A stretch of 64,000 nucleotides of DNA from Enterobacter kobei (lineage in GTDB: Bacteria; Pseudomonadota; Gammaproteobacteria; Enterobacterales; Enterobacteriaceae): positions 992,001 through 1,056,000 of the forward strand of contig NZ_CP017181.1 of the NCBI RefSeq assembly GCF_001729765.1, read 5' to 3'. This document shows positions 30,386-40,028 of this stretch, piece after piece. Under the pieces are notes generated by a model. That model was not told where the DNA came from. It did no database searches and was given only the letters and a program-made list of their open reading frames with translations. The position numbers were made by a program, and so were the translations under genes. How positions within the stretch are numbered: position 1 is the stretch's first letter; every line of letters begins with the position of its first letter.

Positions 30386-31066
30386 ATGACCCGACGCGCT
30401 GACCGTTTGTTTCAGATTGTGCAAATCCTGCGGGGCAGGCGTCTGACGACGGCAGCGCATCTGGCGGACAGGCTTGGCGTCTCCGAGCGCACGGTCTACC
30501 GCGATATCCGCGATCTGTCGCTCTCCGGCGTGCCGGTGGAAGGCGAAGCGGGAAGCGGATACCGGCTGATGTCGGGTTTTGATCTGCCGCCTCTGATGCT
30601 GACAAATAAGGAGTCTGAGGCGCTGATCGTCGCAATTCGCCTGCTCAAGACCTGGGGAGGAGAATCGCTGTCGCGCGAGCTGGAGTCGGCCCAGGAGAAA
30701 GTGCTGGCGATCCTGCCTGAGGAGAGTCGTCGAAAGGCGGAGCAGACGCGGATTTATGCCCCGGATTTCTGCATGCAAAGCCACTCCCGCAGCGATTTTG
30801 ACATGATTCATCAGGCAATTTCCGCCCAGCACGTGCTGGCGTTGCATTACCGTGATGAAGCCGGGCAGCTTTCAAAGCGTGAGGTTCAGCCGCTGGGCTT
30901 GTTCTTCTGGGGAGAGCGTTGGCTGCTGGCGGCGTGGTGTGAACGGCGCGATGACTATCGCTGTTTCCGACTCGACAGATGTCTCAATATCGTGCAGACG
31001 GAGAGACGGTTTAGCGAAAGTGCGGACAGGTCTCTGGCGGATTTTTTGCGCAAGGTTAAGCAATAA
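30386..31066 (+). CDS. YafY-type transcriptional regulator (HTH plus WYL domain)
   Basis: A 226-residue protein. The N-terminal winged helix-turn-helix (about 1-60) has the signature LADRLGVSERTVYRDIRDL. A WYL-type ligand-sensing domain follows in the C-terminal half (LALHYRD, then REVQPLGLFFWGERWLLAAWCE). WYL regulators sense small ligands, sometimes nucleotides, and many repress their own operon. It follows a VOC gene and an array of inverted motifs, which it may bind. The pair replaces the yajD gene found here in K-12. Confidence 0.88.
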   Translation: MTRRADRLFQIVQILRGRRLTTAAHLADRLGVSERTVYRDIRDLSLSGVPVEGEAGSGYRLMSGFDLPPLMLTNKESEALIVAIRLLKTWGGESLSRELESAQEKVLAILPEESRRKAEQTRIYAPDFCMQSHSRSDFDMIHQAISAQHVLALHYRDEAGQLSKREVQPLGLFFWGERWLLAAWCERRDDYRCFRLDRCLNIVQTERRFSESADRSLADFLRKVKQ

Positions 31067-31094
31067 AAAGCCAGCTCTTGAGCTGGCTTTTTTG
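31067..31094 (+). terminator. Terminator after the WYL regulator gene
   Basis: The perfect stem AAAGCCAGCTC (31067-31077)/GAGCTGGCTTT (31080-31090) has a two-base loop and is followed by a T run. Confidence 0.92.
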
Positions 31095-31110
31095 CCCGGC
31101 GGCGAGGTAA

Positions 31111-31192
31111 AAGCAAAACGGCAACGTATGTTGCCGTTTTTAGTATTTGTTCCCTCTCCCTGTGGGAGAGGGGCAGGGTGAGGGCATCAGCC
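31111..31192. repeat. Composite terminator plus REP-like repeat, copy B
   Basis: The hairpin AAAACGGCAAC (31115-31125)/GTTGCCGTTTT (31130-31140) is followed, after TAGTATTTGTT, by CCCTCTCCC/GGGAGAGGG and CAGGGTGAGGGCATCAG. It is nearly identical to copy A at 7060 and to the inverted copy C at 42831. It lies between the WYL regulator gene and convergent tsx and can terminate tsx from the other side. Confidence 0.88.
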
Positions 31193-31210
31193 CGCACAGT
31201 CCCGCACGGG

Positions 31211-32095
31211 TTAGAAGTTGTAACCCACGACCAGGTAGCCACCCCATCCGGTAGAACGAACGCTGAAATCGCCGTTGCCGAAGTTCAGGCTGGCATCGTC
31301 GTTCCACTGACCACCGTTGTGCCAGTAACGCGCAACCACGGAATAGTGCCAGTGATCGTAGTTCAGCGCCAGGATGTGGCTGGACGCGATAGAATCATTG
31401 GTACGTGCTTTCTTACCGTTCAGATCGCGGAAGTCGTTATCGCCCAGGTCTGAGCCCCAGTCAAAGTTGGTGAAGCCGATATAGCTCAGGTTGCCGCCCC
31501 ACAGCTGAGTGATTGGCACAAAGTATTTCACTTTGAAACGGTAGCCGTCCCACTCGTTTTCGTTTGCCGCACCGTAGTTCTGCCACTGGTACTTAGCATA
31601 AACGTTCAGGGACAGGCTCATTGGCAGGCCAGTATCGATGTCCGTACCCAGACCCATGTACCAGGTGCTCTGACGACCGGACTTGTTGCGGCCCATATCG
31701 TAGATGTAGTTGTTTGCGAAGTACCACTCTTTGAACGGACCAAAGCTCAGATCGGTACCGGTCAGCTTGTCGATAGAGAAGCGTGGTTCGATTTCCATAA
31801 ACAGCGGAGAACCGTGGTTCCAGATACCTTTTGCATCGGTGTTACCGCCGAAGAAGACCGGAGCATCCATGTAGCCGTAGAAATCAAACCAGTCTTTCTT
31901 GGCAAATGCTTCGTATTCCAGGTAGGTGTCGTTGCGGATCTGTGGTCCGAAACGGGTGTGATAGCTACCAACCACGTTAACGCTCTGGTGCCACCAGTCG
32001 GAGAGATATTGTGGTTTGTCGTTTTCCGCTGCGTTAACAGTGAAAGAGGAGGACAGTGCCAGCACGGCGCCAGCTGCGAGTAATGTTTTTTTCAT
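31211..32095 (-). CDS. tsx: Nucleoside-specific outer membrane channel Tsx
   Basis: An outer-membrane beta-barrel that lets nucleosides and deoxynucleosides pass; in E. coli it is also a receptor for colicin K and phage T6. 294 residues with a signal peptide (about 1-22, ending VNA). The sequence alternates aromatic and polar residues and ends GYLVVGYNF, with the C-terminal Phe required for outer-membrane insertion. The ATG at 32095 is chosen over one two codons earlier, which would be too close to GTGG. Confidence 0.97.
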   Translation of the reverse strand: MKKTLLAAGAVLALSSSFTVNAAENDKPQYLSDWWHQSVNVVGSYHTRFGPQIRNDTYLEYEAFAKKDWFDFYGYMDAPVFFGGNTDAKGIWNHGSPLFMEIEPRFSIDKLTGTDLSFGPFKEWYFANNYIYDMGRNKSGRQSTWYMGLGTDIDTGLPMSLSLNVYAKYQWQNYGAANENEWDGYRFKVKYFVPITQLWGGNLSYIGFTNFDWGSDLGDNDFRDLNGKKARTNDSIASSHILALNYDHWHYSVVARYWHNGGQWNDDASLNFGNGDFSVRSTGWGGYLVVGYNF

Positions 32096-32180
32096 AATCA
32101 TGCCACTGATTGAAATTCCCTTCCGGGAGTGAAAAATGCGCGAATTGCGTTTCTAAATATTTCGTGTTTCTGCGGAGCCT

Positions 32181-32226
32181 ATTATAGGAATCCTTGCTCA
32201 CAAAAATATGTGTTGTTTCACATATC
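32181..32226 (-). promoter_or_regulatory. tsx promoter with CRP-type site
   Basis: On the minus strand a perfect TATAAT (32186-32181) lies about 86 bases before tsx. A CRP-like site, TGTGA-AACAAC-ACATA, is centred near 32215, about 41 bases from the expected start site. Further TGTGA half-sites flank it. This fits the CRP-CytR-controlled promoter known for E. coli tsx. The rest of the 270-base gap to yajI holds only the yajI hairpin. Confidence 0.7.
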
Positions 32227-32328
32227 TATCACACGCGTAATCGATTGCGTTCACGTTTGCGTACTTTAAACGGCCGGGATTGTAGCGGCAATCATTTATG
32301 TTGCCAATCCATACGAAATGTAAATGTT

Positions 32329-32352
32329 AGCGGAGTGACATTTCACTCCGCT
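32329..32352 (-). terminator. Hairpin downstream of yajI
   Basis: AGCGGAGTGA (32329-32338) and TCACTCCGCT (32343-32352) form a perfect 10-bp stem with a four-base loop, 13 bases after the yajI stop. The sequence after it on the minus strand is only moderately T-rich. Confidence 0.7.
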
Positions 32353-32365
32353 CAGAAGGAAGGGT

Positions 32366-32905
32366 TTACTGCGCGGCGGGTTGGATGTCGTGAATGCGGA
32401 TAAAGCCTAACTGTTCTGGCGTAAGGCCGCTTAACTGCAGCGGAATATCCACATCACTGGGCGCTAAAACGCTGGCCGGGGCGGTGAAGAGCTGGTTCTT
32501 CACGTTCACTTCCTGGTAATTCTCCGTCGTGCCCTGGATCTGTCCCCACTCAACGGTGCCGCTAAAAGCGGGCAGCGGATCGTTGGATTCTCCCTGAATG
32601 CGCAATGTTGCGCGCGTACCATCTGCATTCGCTGCCACATTGACCAGCGACATTTTCAGCGTGCCAATCTGGCTATTCAGCCGCGCAGGTGTGTTCGCGC
32701 CAGGCAGCAGGTATACCCCGCTGCTGGATTTGGCGTTCAGCGCGTTTTGCTGGGTGATCTTCACCGTTTCTTTGTTCAGTTTGTCCATCGCCGTATTAAG
32801 TGTATTCACACTCTGTTTCATCTGACGGACTTCGGTTTGCTGTGCACAGGCACTGAGGGTGAAGAGGCTCCCCACCAGTAAAATTCTCAGGTAACGTCTT
32901 GTCAT
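32366..32905 (-). CDS. yajI: Lipoprotein YajI (DUF3251)
   Basis: 179 residues, the E. coli length. The signal peptide ends in the lipobox LSAC, so the protein should be lipid-modified and anchored in the envelope. A coiled-coil-like stretch follows (about 22-55, QQTEVRQMKQSVNTLNTAM), then a beta-rich domain. The function is unknown. The frame is open 21 codons upstream, but the ATG at 32905 has AAGGAA before it and gives a proper signal peptide. Confidence 0.93.
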   Translation of the reverse strand: MTRRYLRILLVGSLFTLSACAQQTEVRQMKQSVNTLNTAMDKLNKETVKITQQNALNAKSSSGVYLLPGANTPARLNSQIGTLKMSLVNVAANADGTRATLRIQGESNDPLPAFSGTVEWGQIQGTTENYQEVNVKNQLFTAPASVLAPSDVDIPLQLSGLTPEQLGFIRIHDIQPAAQ

Positions 32906-33045
32906 AGCGTTTATTTCCTTGAAATAACGGATCTCCCTAATGGTAGCCAGCAACGTGCCGTCAGACATAGATCCTTTGTCTCAAAAAGCTCTTCCTTTGT
33001 TGTCAGGCCAGATCAGGGTAAAATGAAACTCAGTTAACCGGATAA

Positions 33046-33507
<462 letters not shown>

Positions 33508-33511
33508 GCTC

Positions 33512-34615
33512 ATGCAGGATGAGATTTACATGGCGCGAGCCATGAAGCTGGCGCAGCGCGGGCGTTTTACTACCCATCCCAATCCGAACGTCGGGTGCGT
33601 GATCGTTAAAGATGGCGAGATCGTGGGGGAGGGGTTCCACTATCGTGCCGGCGAGCCGCACGCCGAGGTCCATGCGTTGCGGATGGCAGGTGAGAAGGCA
33701 CGCGGTGCCACCGCCTACGTAACGCTGGAGCCCTGCAGCCACCACGGGCGTACCCCACCGTGCTGCGACGCGCTGATTGCTGCGGGGGTTTCCCGCGTGG
33801 TGGCATCGATGCAGGATCCGAATCCGCAGGTTGCCGGACGCGGTCTGTATCGCCTGCAGCAGGAAGGCATTGACGTCAGTCATGGGCTGATGATGCAGGA
33901 CGCCGAAGCGATCAACAAAGGCTTTCTGAAGCGCATGCGCACCGGGTTCCCGTATATCCAGCTTAAGCTGGGCGCCTCGCTGGACGGTCGTACGGCGATG
34001 GCAAACGGTGAAAGCCAGTGGATCACCTCGCCCCAGGCAAGGCGCGATGTGCAACGTCTTCGCGCGCAAAGCCATGCTATCCTCACCAGCAGTGAAACCG
34101 TTCTGGCTGACGATCCGGCTATGACCGTGCGCTGGGACGAACTGAATGCCGATACTCAGGCGCTTTACCCGCAGGAGAACCTGCGTCAGCCGCTGCGTAT
34201 TGTCATTGATAGCCAGAACCGCATAACGCCGGAACATCGCATCGTGCAGCAGCCGGGTGAAACCTGGATTGCCCGTACCAAAGAAGATACGCGCGAATGG
34301 CCAGAGGGCGTGCGTAGCATTATGGTACCTGAGCACAACGGTCGCCTCGACTTAGTGGTGCTGATGATGCTGCTCGGCAAGCAGCAGGTGAACAGCATCT
34401 GGGTAGAAGCGGGACCCACGCTCGCGGGTGCGCTGTTGCAGGCCGGGCTGGTGGATGAACTGATTGTATACGTTGCGCCTAAACTGTTAGGCCACGACGC
34501 GCGCGGCCTGTTTGTGCTGCCTGGCCTTGAAAAACTGGCCGACGCACCGCAACTCACATTCAGCGAGATTCGTCCTGTAGGCCCGGATGTCTGCCTCCAT
34601 TTAACGACAGCGTAA
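33512..34615 (+). CDS. ribD: Bifunctional riboflavin biosynthesis protein RibD
   Basis: Carries out two steps of riboflavin synthesis, deamination of the pyrimidine intermediate and then reduction of its ribosyl side chain. 367 residues. The N-terminal zinc deaminase has His50-Ala-Glu52, Cys75 and Cys84. The NADPH-dependent reductase occupies the C-terminal part from about 148. The frame is open upstream into nrdR; the ATG at 33512 matches the family start MQDE. ribH follows after 87 bases that include an ATGATAAAAT stretch which might be an internal promoter. Confidence 0.97.
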   Translation: MQDEIYMARAMKLAQRGRFTTHPNPNVGCVIVKDGEIVGEGFHYRAGEPHAEVHALRMAGEKARGATAYVTLEPCSHHGRTPPCCDALIAAGVSRVVASMQDPNPQVAGRGLYRLQQEGIDVSHGLMMQDAEAINKGFLKRMRTGFPYIQLKLGASLDGRTAMANGESQWITSPQARRDVQRLRAQSHAILTSSETVLADDPAMTVRWDELNADTQALYPQENLRQPLRIVIDSQNRITPEHRIVQQPGETWIARTKEDTREWPEGVRSIMVPEHNGRLDLVVLMMLLGKQQVNSIWVEAGPTLAGALLQAGLVDELIVYVAPKLLGHDARGLFVLPGLEKLADAPQLTFSEIRPVGPDVCLHLTTA

Positions 34616-34702
34616 TTGCTCCTGAAATAGGGAAGCAGTGCGCAAAGTATTATGATAAAATCCGCCCCCCTGCGGGGCCAAATGAACCCGTAAAGGAAGA
34701 GT

Positions 34703-35173
34703 ATGAACATTATTGAAGCTGCTGTAGCTACCCCGGACGCTCGCGTCGCCATCACCATTGCGCGTTTCAACAACTTCATCAACGACAGCCTGCTGGAAGG
34801 TGCGATTGACGCCCTGAAACGTATCGGTCAGGTGAAAGATGAGAACATTACCGTTGTTTGGGTTCCAGGCGCTTACGAGCTGCCACTGGCAGCGGGCGCG
34901 CTGGCGAAAACCGGTAAATACGACGCGGTGATCGCGCTGGGTACTGTTATTCGTGGCGGCACTGCGCACTTCGAATACGTTGCGGGCGGTGCAAGCAATG
35001 GTCTGGCACACGTTGCGCAGGATGCTGAAATTCCTGTCGCGTTCGGCGTGCTGACCACCGAAAGTATTGAACAAGCCATCGAACGTGCTGGCACCAAAGC
35101 CGGTAACAAAGGTGCAGAAGCTGCACTGACCGCGCTTGAAATGATCAATGTATTGAAAGCCATCAAGGCCTGA
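34703..35173 (+). CDS. ribH: 6,7-dimethyl-8-ribityllumazine synthase
   Basis: Condenses the pyrimidine intermediate with dihydroxybutanone phosphate to give lumazine, and assembles into 60-subunit shells in many bacteria. 156 residues (called RibE in E. coli). The motifs VPGAYELP and [14 protein letters not shown], the latter carrying the catalytic His, are intact. The ribosome binding site is AAGGAAGAG. nusB follows after 21 bases. Confidence 0.98.
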   Translation: MNIIEAAVATPDARVAITIARFNNFINDSLLEGAIDALKRIGQVKDENITVVWVPGAYELPLAAGALAKTGKYDAVIALGTVIRGGTAHFEYVAGGASNGLAHVAQDAEIPVAFGVLTTESIEQAIERAGTKAGNKGAEAALTALEMINVLKAIKA

Positions 35174-35194
35174 TTTTTTTGTAAGGGGAATTCC

Positions 35195-35614
35195 GTGAAA
35201 CCTGCTGCTCGTCGCCGCGCCCGTGAATGTGCCGTTCAGGCACTTTACTCCTGGCAGTTGTCCCACAACGACATCGCCGATGTTGAGTACCAGTTCCTGT
35301 CAGAACAGGACGTGAAAGACGTCGATGTTCTGTACTTCCGTGAACTGCTGTCGGGAGTGGCGACTAATAGCGCGTATCTCGATGGTCTGATGAAGCCATA
35401 CCTGTCCCGTCTGCTCGAAGAGCTGGGTCAGGTGGAAAAAGCAGTGTTGCGTATCGCGCTGTTTGAGCTGTCTAAACGTGATGATGTGCCGTACAAAGTG
35501 GCCATCAACGAAGCGATCGAACTGGCAAAAACCTTCGGCGCTGAAGACAGCCACAAATTTGTTAACGGCGTTCTTGATAAAGCTGCACCTGCGATCCGTC
35601 CCCACAAAAAGTGA
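35195..35614 (+). CDS. nusB: Transcription antitermination factor NusB
   Basis: Binds boxA RNA together with S10 (NusE) in antitermination of rRNA operons and phage lambda. 139 residues, all-helical, as in E. coli. Conserved segments are [15 protein letters not shown] near the start and [25 protein letters not shown] near the end. It starts at GTG after AAGGGG, downstream of ribH in the same operon. Confidence 0.97.
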   Translation: MKPAARRRARECAVQALYSWQLSHNDIADVEYQFLSEQDVKDVDVLYFRELLSGVATNSAYLDGLMKPYLSRLLEELGQVEKAVLRIALFELSKRDDVPYKVAINEAIELAKTFGAEDSHKFVNGVLDKAAPAIRPHKK

Positions 35615-35620
35615 TCCGCA

Positions 35621-35668
35621 AACCGGAGTCCTGCATTGCCTGACAGGCAGTGCGGCTCCGGTTTTTTC
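35621..35668 (+). terminator. Hairpin between nusB and thiL
   Basis: AACCGGAG (35621-35628)/CTCCGGTT (35656-35663), with a smaller inner hairpin around GCCTGACAGGC, is followed by six T. It probably weakens read-through from nusB into thiL. Confidence 0.85.
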
Positions 35669-35691
35669 TTTTATTTGCTGAGGCATAACGT

Positions 35692-36663
35692 ATGGCATGC
35701 GGCGAATTCTCCCTGATTGCCCGTTATTTCGACCGTGTCAGAACCTCTCGTCTTGATGTTGAAACCGGCATTGGCGATGACTGTGCACTTCTCAATATTC
35801 CCGAAAAACAGACGCTGGCAATCAGCACCGACACCTTAGTGTGCGGACGTCATTTTTTACCCGATATCGATCCTGCCGATCTGGCGTATAAAGCGCTGGC
35901 GGTCAACGTCAGCGATCTGGCCGCGATGGGTGCCGATCCGGCATGGCTAACGCTGGCCCTGACGCTGCCCGAGGTCGATGAAACCTGGCTTGAAGCCTTT
36001 AGCGATGCGCTGTTTGAACAGCTGAACTACTACGATATGCAGCTGATTGGCGGTGATACTACTGCAGGGCCGCTGTCGATGACGCTGGCGATCCATGGCT
36101 ATGTGCCCCTCGGTCGGGCGCTCAAACGCACGGGCGCAAAACCAGGTGACTGGATCTACGTGACCGGTACACCGGGAGACAGCGCTGCGGGGCTGGCTAT
36201 TCTTCAGGATCGCTTGACCGTGAAGGATGCTGACGACGCGGCGTATCTGGTGAAACGCCATCTGCGACCCACCCCGCGTATTCTGCATGGGCAGGCGCTA
36301 CGGGAACGGGCAAGCTCGGCTATCGATCTCTCCGACGGGCTGATCTCCGATCTTGGCCATATTCTGAAGGCCAGCGGCGTGGGCGCGCGCATCGACCTGG
36401 ATCTGTTCCCGCTATCAGAGCAACTGCTTCGCCACGTGGAGCCTGAGCAGGCCCTGCGCTGGGCGCTTTCCGGTGGTGAGGATTACGAACTGTGCTTCAC
36501 GGTACCTGAGCTGAACCGTGGCACGCTGGATGTGGCGTTAGCGCATCTCGGCGCGAAATTTACCTGCATCGGGCAGATCATGCCGGAGAGCGAAGGGCTG
36601 AAGTTTGTGCAGGACGGTGCCCCGGTCACGCTCGACTGGAAAGGGTACGATCACTTCAGTTAA
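35692..36663 (+). CDS. thiL: Thiamine-monophosphate kinase ThiL
   Basis: Phosphorylates thiamine monophosphate to thiamine diphosphate. 323 residues against 325 in E. coli. It belongs to the PurM/AIR synthase-like ATP-binding family: the conserved [10 protein letters not shown] start, GIGDDCALL (Mg binding), [12 protein letters not shown] and [10 protein letters not shown] are present. In E. coli pgpA overlaps or directly follows thiL, but here no phosphatidylglycerophosphatase gene follows. The C-terminus (GYDHFS) is two residues short of the E. coli protein. Confidence 0.96.
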   Translation: MACGEFSLIARYFDRVRTSRLDVETGIGDDCALLNIPEKQTLAISTDTLVCGRHFLPDIDPADLAYKALAVNVSDLAAMGADPAWLTLALTLPEVDETWLEAFSDALFEQLNYYDMQLIGGDTTAGPLSMTLAIHGYVPLGRALKRTGAKPGDWIYVTGTPGDSAAGLAILQDRLTVKDADDAAYLVKRHLRPTPRILHGQALRERASSAIDLSDGLISDLGHILKASGVGARIDLDLFPLSEQLLRHVEPEQALRWALSGGEDYELCFTVPELNRGTLDVALAHLGAKFTCIGQIMPESEGLKFVQDGAPVTLDWKGYDHFS

Positions 36664-36681
36664 TTTTGTGCGCTCTGTATT

Positions 36682-36714
36682 GCCGGGTGGCGGCTCCGCC
36701 TTACCCGGCCTACG
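36682..36714. repeat. REP (palindromic unit) sequence
   Basis: GCCGGGTGGCGG, CTCCGCC, then TTACCCGGCCTACGG form the imperfect palindrome of an enterobacterial REP/PU sequence, 18 bases after the thiL stop. Confidence 0.85.
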
Positions 36715-36735
36715 GATTTCGTTCCCTCTCCCATT

Positions 36736-37060
36736 TTTAAGCAGCAATAAGGTTATTTAAGAACGATGTAAGGCTTTCAGCGATGCTCTGGTCCGGCTGT
36801 AAATCGCTGAGGCGTTTCCGTAAGGCCGGGGCGAGGCGCATGGATGCGCCGAGAGGGCGGGCTTTACAGGGACGTTACCTCCGCCCGTACCCGATAAGCC
36901 GGAAGGAATAAGCCGAAGGCACCGCGAAGCGGCGATTTACCGCCGGGAGCCCGGGTTGCCAGGGTGGTGGCGATTGAGCCACCCTGGCACGTTCACTGGT
37001 CATGTCGTTACAGAGTAGCAAGGAACATAAAGTGAACGGAATGACCACCACAGCCGTATG
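36736..37060. other. Unidentified hairpin-rich element
   Basis: The element holds many perfect inverted repeats in about 270 bases: TCAGCGAT (36777)/ATCGCTGA (36803); GGCGCAT (36835)/ATGCGCC (36844); GGGCGG (36855)/CCGCCC (36881); CCGC/GCGG around 36922-36932; and GCCAGGGTGG (36958)/CCACCCTGGC (36979). At the right end GTTCACT (36991)/AGTGAAC (37031) and GGTCAT (36998)/ATGACC (37041) cross each other as a pseudoknot would. It codes for nothing obvious. It may be a structured RNA, a non-autonomous mobile element or a dispersed repeat. Confidence 0.6.
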
Positions 37061-37061
37061 T

Positions 37062-37104
37062 TCCCCCTCACCCCAGCCCTTTGGGACAGGGTTAGAATGA
37101 GGGC
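37062..37104. repeat. REP-like palindrome, copy E (divergent)
   Basis: The outer arms CCCTCA and TGAGGG enclose CCCCAGCCCT-TTGGGACAGGGTT. It is related to the CCCTCTCCC/GGGAGAGGG repeats elsewhere in the window but less well kept. It abuts the yajO stop. Confidence 0.65.
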
Positions 37105-38079
37105 TTATTTAAACCCCACCACCGGATGCTGCTGATACGGCGTTTCGAGCTCGGCAATCTGCTCCGGCGTCAGGGATAAATCCACTGCACTCAGCAGTTC
37201 ATCCAGCTGTTCTTCCCTGGACGTCCCGATAATCGGTGCCGCGACCCCGCGCTTACTCAGCAGCCACGCCAGCGCCACCTGTGCGCGGGTGGCTCCCGTA
37301 TCGTCGGCAATCCCGGCTAAGCGTTCGGCAATTAACGCATCGCTGGCTTCTGTACCGTCGTAGAGATTTTTTCCGACTTCATCTGAGACCAGACGAGCCG
37401 TGGTTTCTCCCCATGGACGGGTTAAACGTCCGCGCGCCAGCGGGCTCCACGGGATCACCGCCACGCCCTCCTGATAGCACAGTGGCAGCATCTCACGTTC
37501 TTCTTCACGATAGATCAGGTTGTAGTGATCCTGCATGGTGACAAAACGCGCCCAGCCGTGCTGCGCCTGGAGATCCAGCGCCTGTGCAAACTGCGACGCA
37601 TGCATAGACGACGCGCCGATATAGCGAGCTTTACCGGCTTTCACCACCTCGTTGAGCGCTTCAAGCGTCTCCTCGATCGGCGTGTTGTAATCCCAGCGGT
37701 GAATTTGCAGCAGGTCGACGTAATCCATGTTCAGGCGTCTAAGGCTGTCATCAATAGAGCGCAGGATCTGCGCGCGAGAAAGGCCCTGAGTCAGGTCACC
37801 TGACGGGTAGTACACCTTGGTGGCGACCACAATGTCATCCCGACGCGCAAAGTCACGCAGGGCACGACCGACAATCTCCTCGCTGCTGCCGTCGGAGTAG
37901 CTGTTGGCGGTGTCGAAGAAGTTAATGCCGCCCTCGATAGCGCGTTTAATAATCGGACGGCTACTCTCTTCCGGCAACGTCCAGGCGTGGTTCCCTCGTT
38001 CGGGCTCGCCAAAAGTCATACAGCCCAGGCAAAGCCGGGAAACCTTAAGGTCGGTTTTTCCTAATGTGGTGTATTGCAT
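37105..38079 (-). CDS. yajO: Aldo/keto reductase YajO
   Basis: 324 residues, equal to E. coli YajO. An (alpha/beta)8 aldo-keto reductase: the N-terminal QYTTLGKTDLKVSRLCLG, the catalytic Asp-Tyr region (FFDTANSYSDGSSEE) and the Lys motif (VVATKVYYP) are present. E. coli YajO has been linked to 1-deoxyxylulose 5-phosphate and thiamine metabolism; its real substrate is not settled. It lies downstream of dxs on the same strand, 62 bases apart. Confidence 0.94.
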   Translation of the reverse strand: MQYTTLGKTDLKVSRLCLGCMTFGEPERGNHAWTLPEESSRPIIKRAIEGGINFFDTANSYSDGSSEEIVGRALRDFARRDDIVVATKVYYPSGDLTQGLSRAQILRSIDDSLRRLNMDYVDLLQIHRWDYNTPIEETLEALNEVVKAGKARYIGASSMHASQFAQALDLQAQHGWARFVTMQDHYNLIYREEEREMLPLCYQEGVAVIPWSPLARGRLTRPWGETTARLVSDEVGKNLYDGTEASDALIAERLAGIADDTGATRAQVALAWLLSKRGVAAPIIGTSREEQLDELLSAVDLSLTPEQIAELETPYQQHPVVGFK

Positions 38080-38141
38080 GGTTCCGCTCCTGCTGTTTAA
38101 ACAATACGTTTAAGCATAGCAGGAGCGAAAAAGGGGAGGGA

Positions 38142-40004
38142 TTAGTCCAGCCAGGCGCGGATTTTGGCTTCAATACCGGCGGCGTCCAGGCCAATAGCCG
38201 CACGGGCTTCATCCTGGGTACCCTGAGGAATGAAATGATCCGGCAGGCCGAGGTTCAACACCGGCACGACGTTGCGGTTTGCCATCAGCACCTCGTTCAC
38301 GCCGCTTCCCGCACCGCCCATGATGGCGTTTTCTTCCAGGGTGACCAGCACGTCATGCGTCTCGGCCAAATTCAAAATCAGAGATTCGTCGAGCGGCTTC
38401 ACGAAGCGCATATCCACCAGGGTAGCGTTTAGCGTTTCAGCGACCTTCGCAGCTTCTGGCATCAGCGTACCGAAGTTCAGGATCGCCACTTTCTCACCGC
38501 GACGTTTCACCAGACCTTTACCGATCGTCAGTTTTTCCAGGGGTTTCAGCTCAACGCCCAACGCATTGCCGCGTGGGTAGCGCACCGCACTAGGGCCATC
38601 CTGATAGTGATAGCCGGTAAACAGCATCTGACGACATTCGTTTTCGTCGCTTGGCGTCATGATGACCATATCCGGAATACAGCGCAGGAACGACAGATCG
38701 AATGCGCCCTGGTGCGTCTGACCGTCAGCGCCGACGATGCCCGCACGGTCGATCGCAAACAGCACCGGCAGCTTCTGGATGGCCACGTCATGAATCACCT
38801 GATCGTAGGCGCGCTGCAGGAAGGTAGAATAGATAGCGACCACCGGCTTGTAACCGCCAATGGCCAGGCCCGCTGCGAACGTCACCGCATGCTGCTCGGC
38901 AATCGCCACGTCAAAATACTGGTCAGGGTATTTTCTGGAGAACTCCACCATGCCGGAGCCTTCACGCATGGCCGGGGTGATCGCCATCAGCTTGTTGTCT
39001 TTCGCGGCGGTTTCACACAGCCAGTCGCCGAAGATTTTGGAATAGCTCGGCATACCGCCGCTGCTTTTTGGCAGACAGCCGCTGGACGGGTCGAATTTTG
39101 GTACCGCGTGGAAGGTGATCGGATCTTTTTCCGCCGGTTCGTAGCCACGCCCTTTTTTGGTCATGATATGCAGGAACTGCGGGCCTTTCAGGTCGCGCAT
39201 GTTCTTGAGGGTGGTGACCAGGCCCAGCACGTCATGGCCGTCAACCGGGCCAATATAGTTAAAGCCCAGCTCTTCAAACAGCGTACCCGGCACGACCATG
39301 CCTTTGATGTGTTCTTCGGTGCGCTTGAGCAGCTCTTTAATCGGCGGTACGCCGGAAAAGACTTTTTTACCGCCTTCACGCAGCGAGGAGTAAAGCTTAC
39401 CGGAAAGCAGCTGCGCCAGATGGTTGTTCAGCGCACCGACGTTCTCGGAAATCGACATTTCGTTATCGTTGAGGATAACCAGCATGTCCGGTTTGATATC
39501 ACCCGCATGGTTCATGGCCTCAAAGGCCATCCCGGCGGTGATAGCACCGTCACCAATCACGCAGACGGTGCGGCGCTGTTTATTCTCTTTTTCGGCGGCA
39601 ACGGCAATACCGATGCCCGCAGAAATGGAGGTGGAGGAGTGGCCGACGCTCAGCACGTCATACTCGCTCTCACCGCGCCACGGGAACGGATGCAGGCCAC
39701 CTTTCTGACGAATGGTGCCAATTTTATCGCGACGTCCGGTCAGAATTTTGTGCGGATAGGCCTGGTGGCCCACGTCCCAGATAAGCTGATCGAACGGCGT
39801 GTTATAGACATAGTGCAGCGCCACGGTCAGTTCTACCGTGCCAAGCCCGGAGGCGAAATGGCCGCTTGAGCGGCTTACGCTGTCGAGCAGGTAGCGACGC
39901 AGCTCGTCGCACAGCTTCGGCAGGCTCTCTTTCGGCAACAGACGCAACTCCTGGGTGGAGTCAACTAACGCCAGTGTCGGGTATTTGGCAATATCAAAAC
40001 TCAT
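38142..40004 (-). CDS. dxs: 1-deoxy-D-xylulose-5-phosphate synthase
   Basis: Condenses pyruvate and glyceraldehyde 3-phosphate, the first step of the MEP isoprenoid pathway, and also feeds thiamine and pyridoxal synthesis. 620 residues. A transketolase-like thiamine diphosphate enzyme: the cofactor motif starts [18 protein letters not shown] and continues to LNDNEMSI, and the catalytic glutamate lies in VAIAEQHAV. The ATG at 40004 matches E. coli; a TTG one codon earlier is ignored. It is in the xseB-ispA-dxs operon, 24 bases after ispA. Confidence 0.98.
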   Translation of the reverse strand: MSFDIAKYPTLALVDSTQELRLLPKESLPKLCDELRRYLLDSVSRSSGHFASGLGTVELTVALHYVYNTPFDQLIWDVGHQAYPHKILTGRRDKIGTIRQKGGLHPFPWRGESEYDVLSVGHSSTSISAGIGIAVAAEKENKQRRTVCVIGDGAITAGMAFEAMNHAGDIKPDMLVILNDNEMSISENVGALNNHLAQLLSGKLYSSLREGGKKVFSGVPPIKELLKRTEEHIKGMVVPGTLFEELGFNYIGPVDGHDVLGLVTTLKNMRDLKGPQFLHIMTKKGRGYEPAEKDPITFHAVPKFDPSSGCLPKSSGGMPSYSKIFGDWLCETAAKDNKLMAITPAMREGSGMVEFSRKYPDQYFDVAIAEQHAVTFAAGLAIGGYKPVVAIYSTFLQRAYDQVIHDVAIQKLPVLFAIDRAGIVGADGQTHQGAFDLSFLRCIPDMVIMTPSDENECRQMLFTGYHYQDGPSAVRYPRGNALGVELKPLEKLTIGKGLVKRRGEKVAILNFGTLMPEAAKVAETLNATLVDMRFVKPLDESLILNLAETHDVLVTLEENAIMGGAGSGVNEVLMANRNVVPVLNLGLPDHFIPQGTQDEARAAIGLDAAGIEAKIRAWLD

Positions 40005-40028
40005 CAAAGGCTCATCGAGATATATAGT

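Larger units (their letters stand above)
36664..37104. other. 441-base region with no gene where pgpA is expected
   Basis: There is no open frame of protein-like character on either strand. From left to right it holds a REP sequence (36682-36714), a truncated CCCTCTCCC repeat arm (36724-36732), a hairpin-rich element (36736-37060) and a second REP-like palindrome (37062-37104). No remnant of a pgpA reading frame was recognised. Confidence 0.8.

Noticed and set aside
38607..39869. 420-codon open frame on the plus strand inside dxs
   Set aside because: Antisense to dxs, with no domain-like sequence and no start signal.
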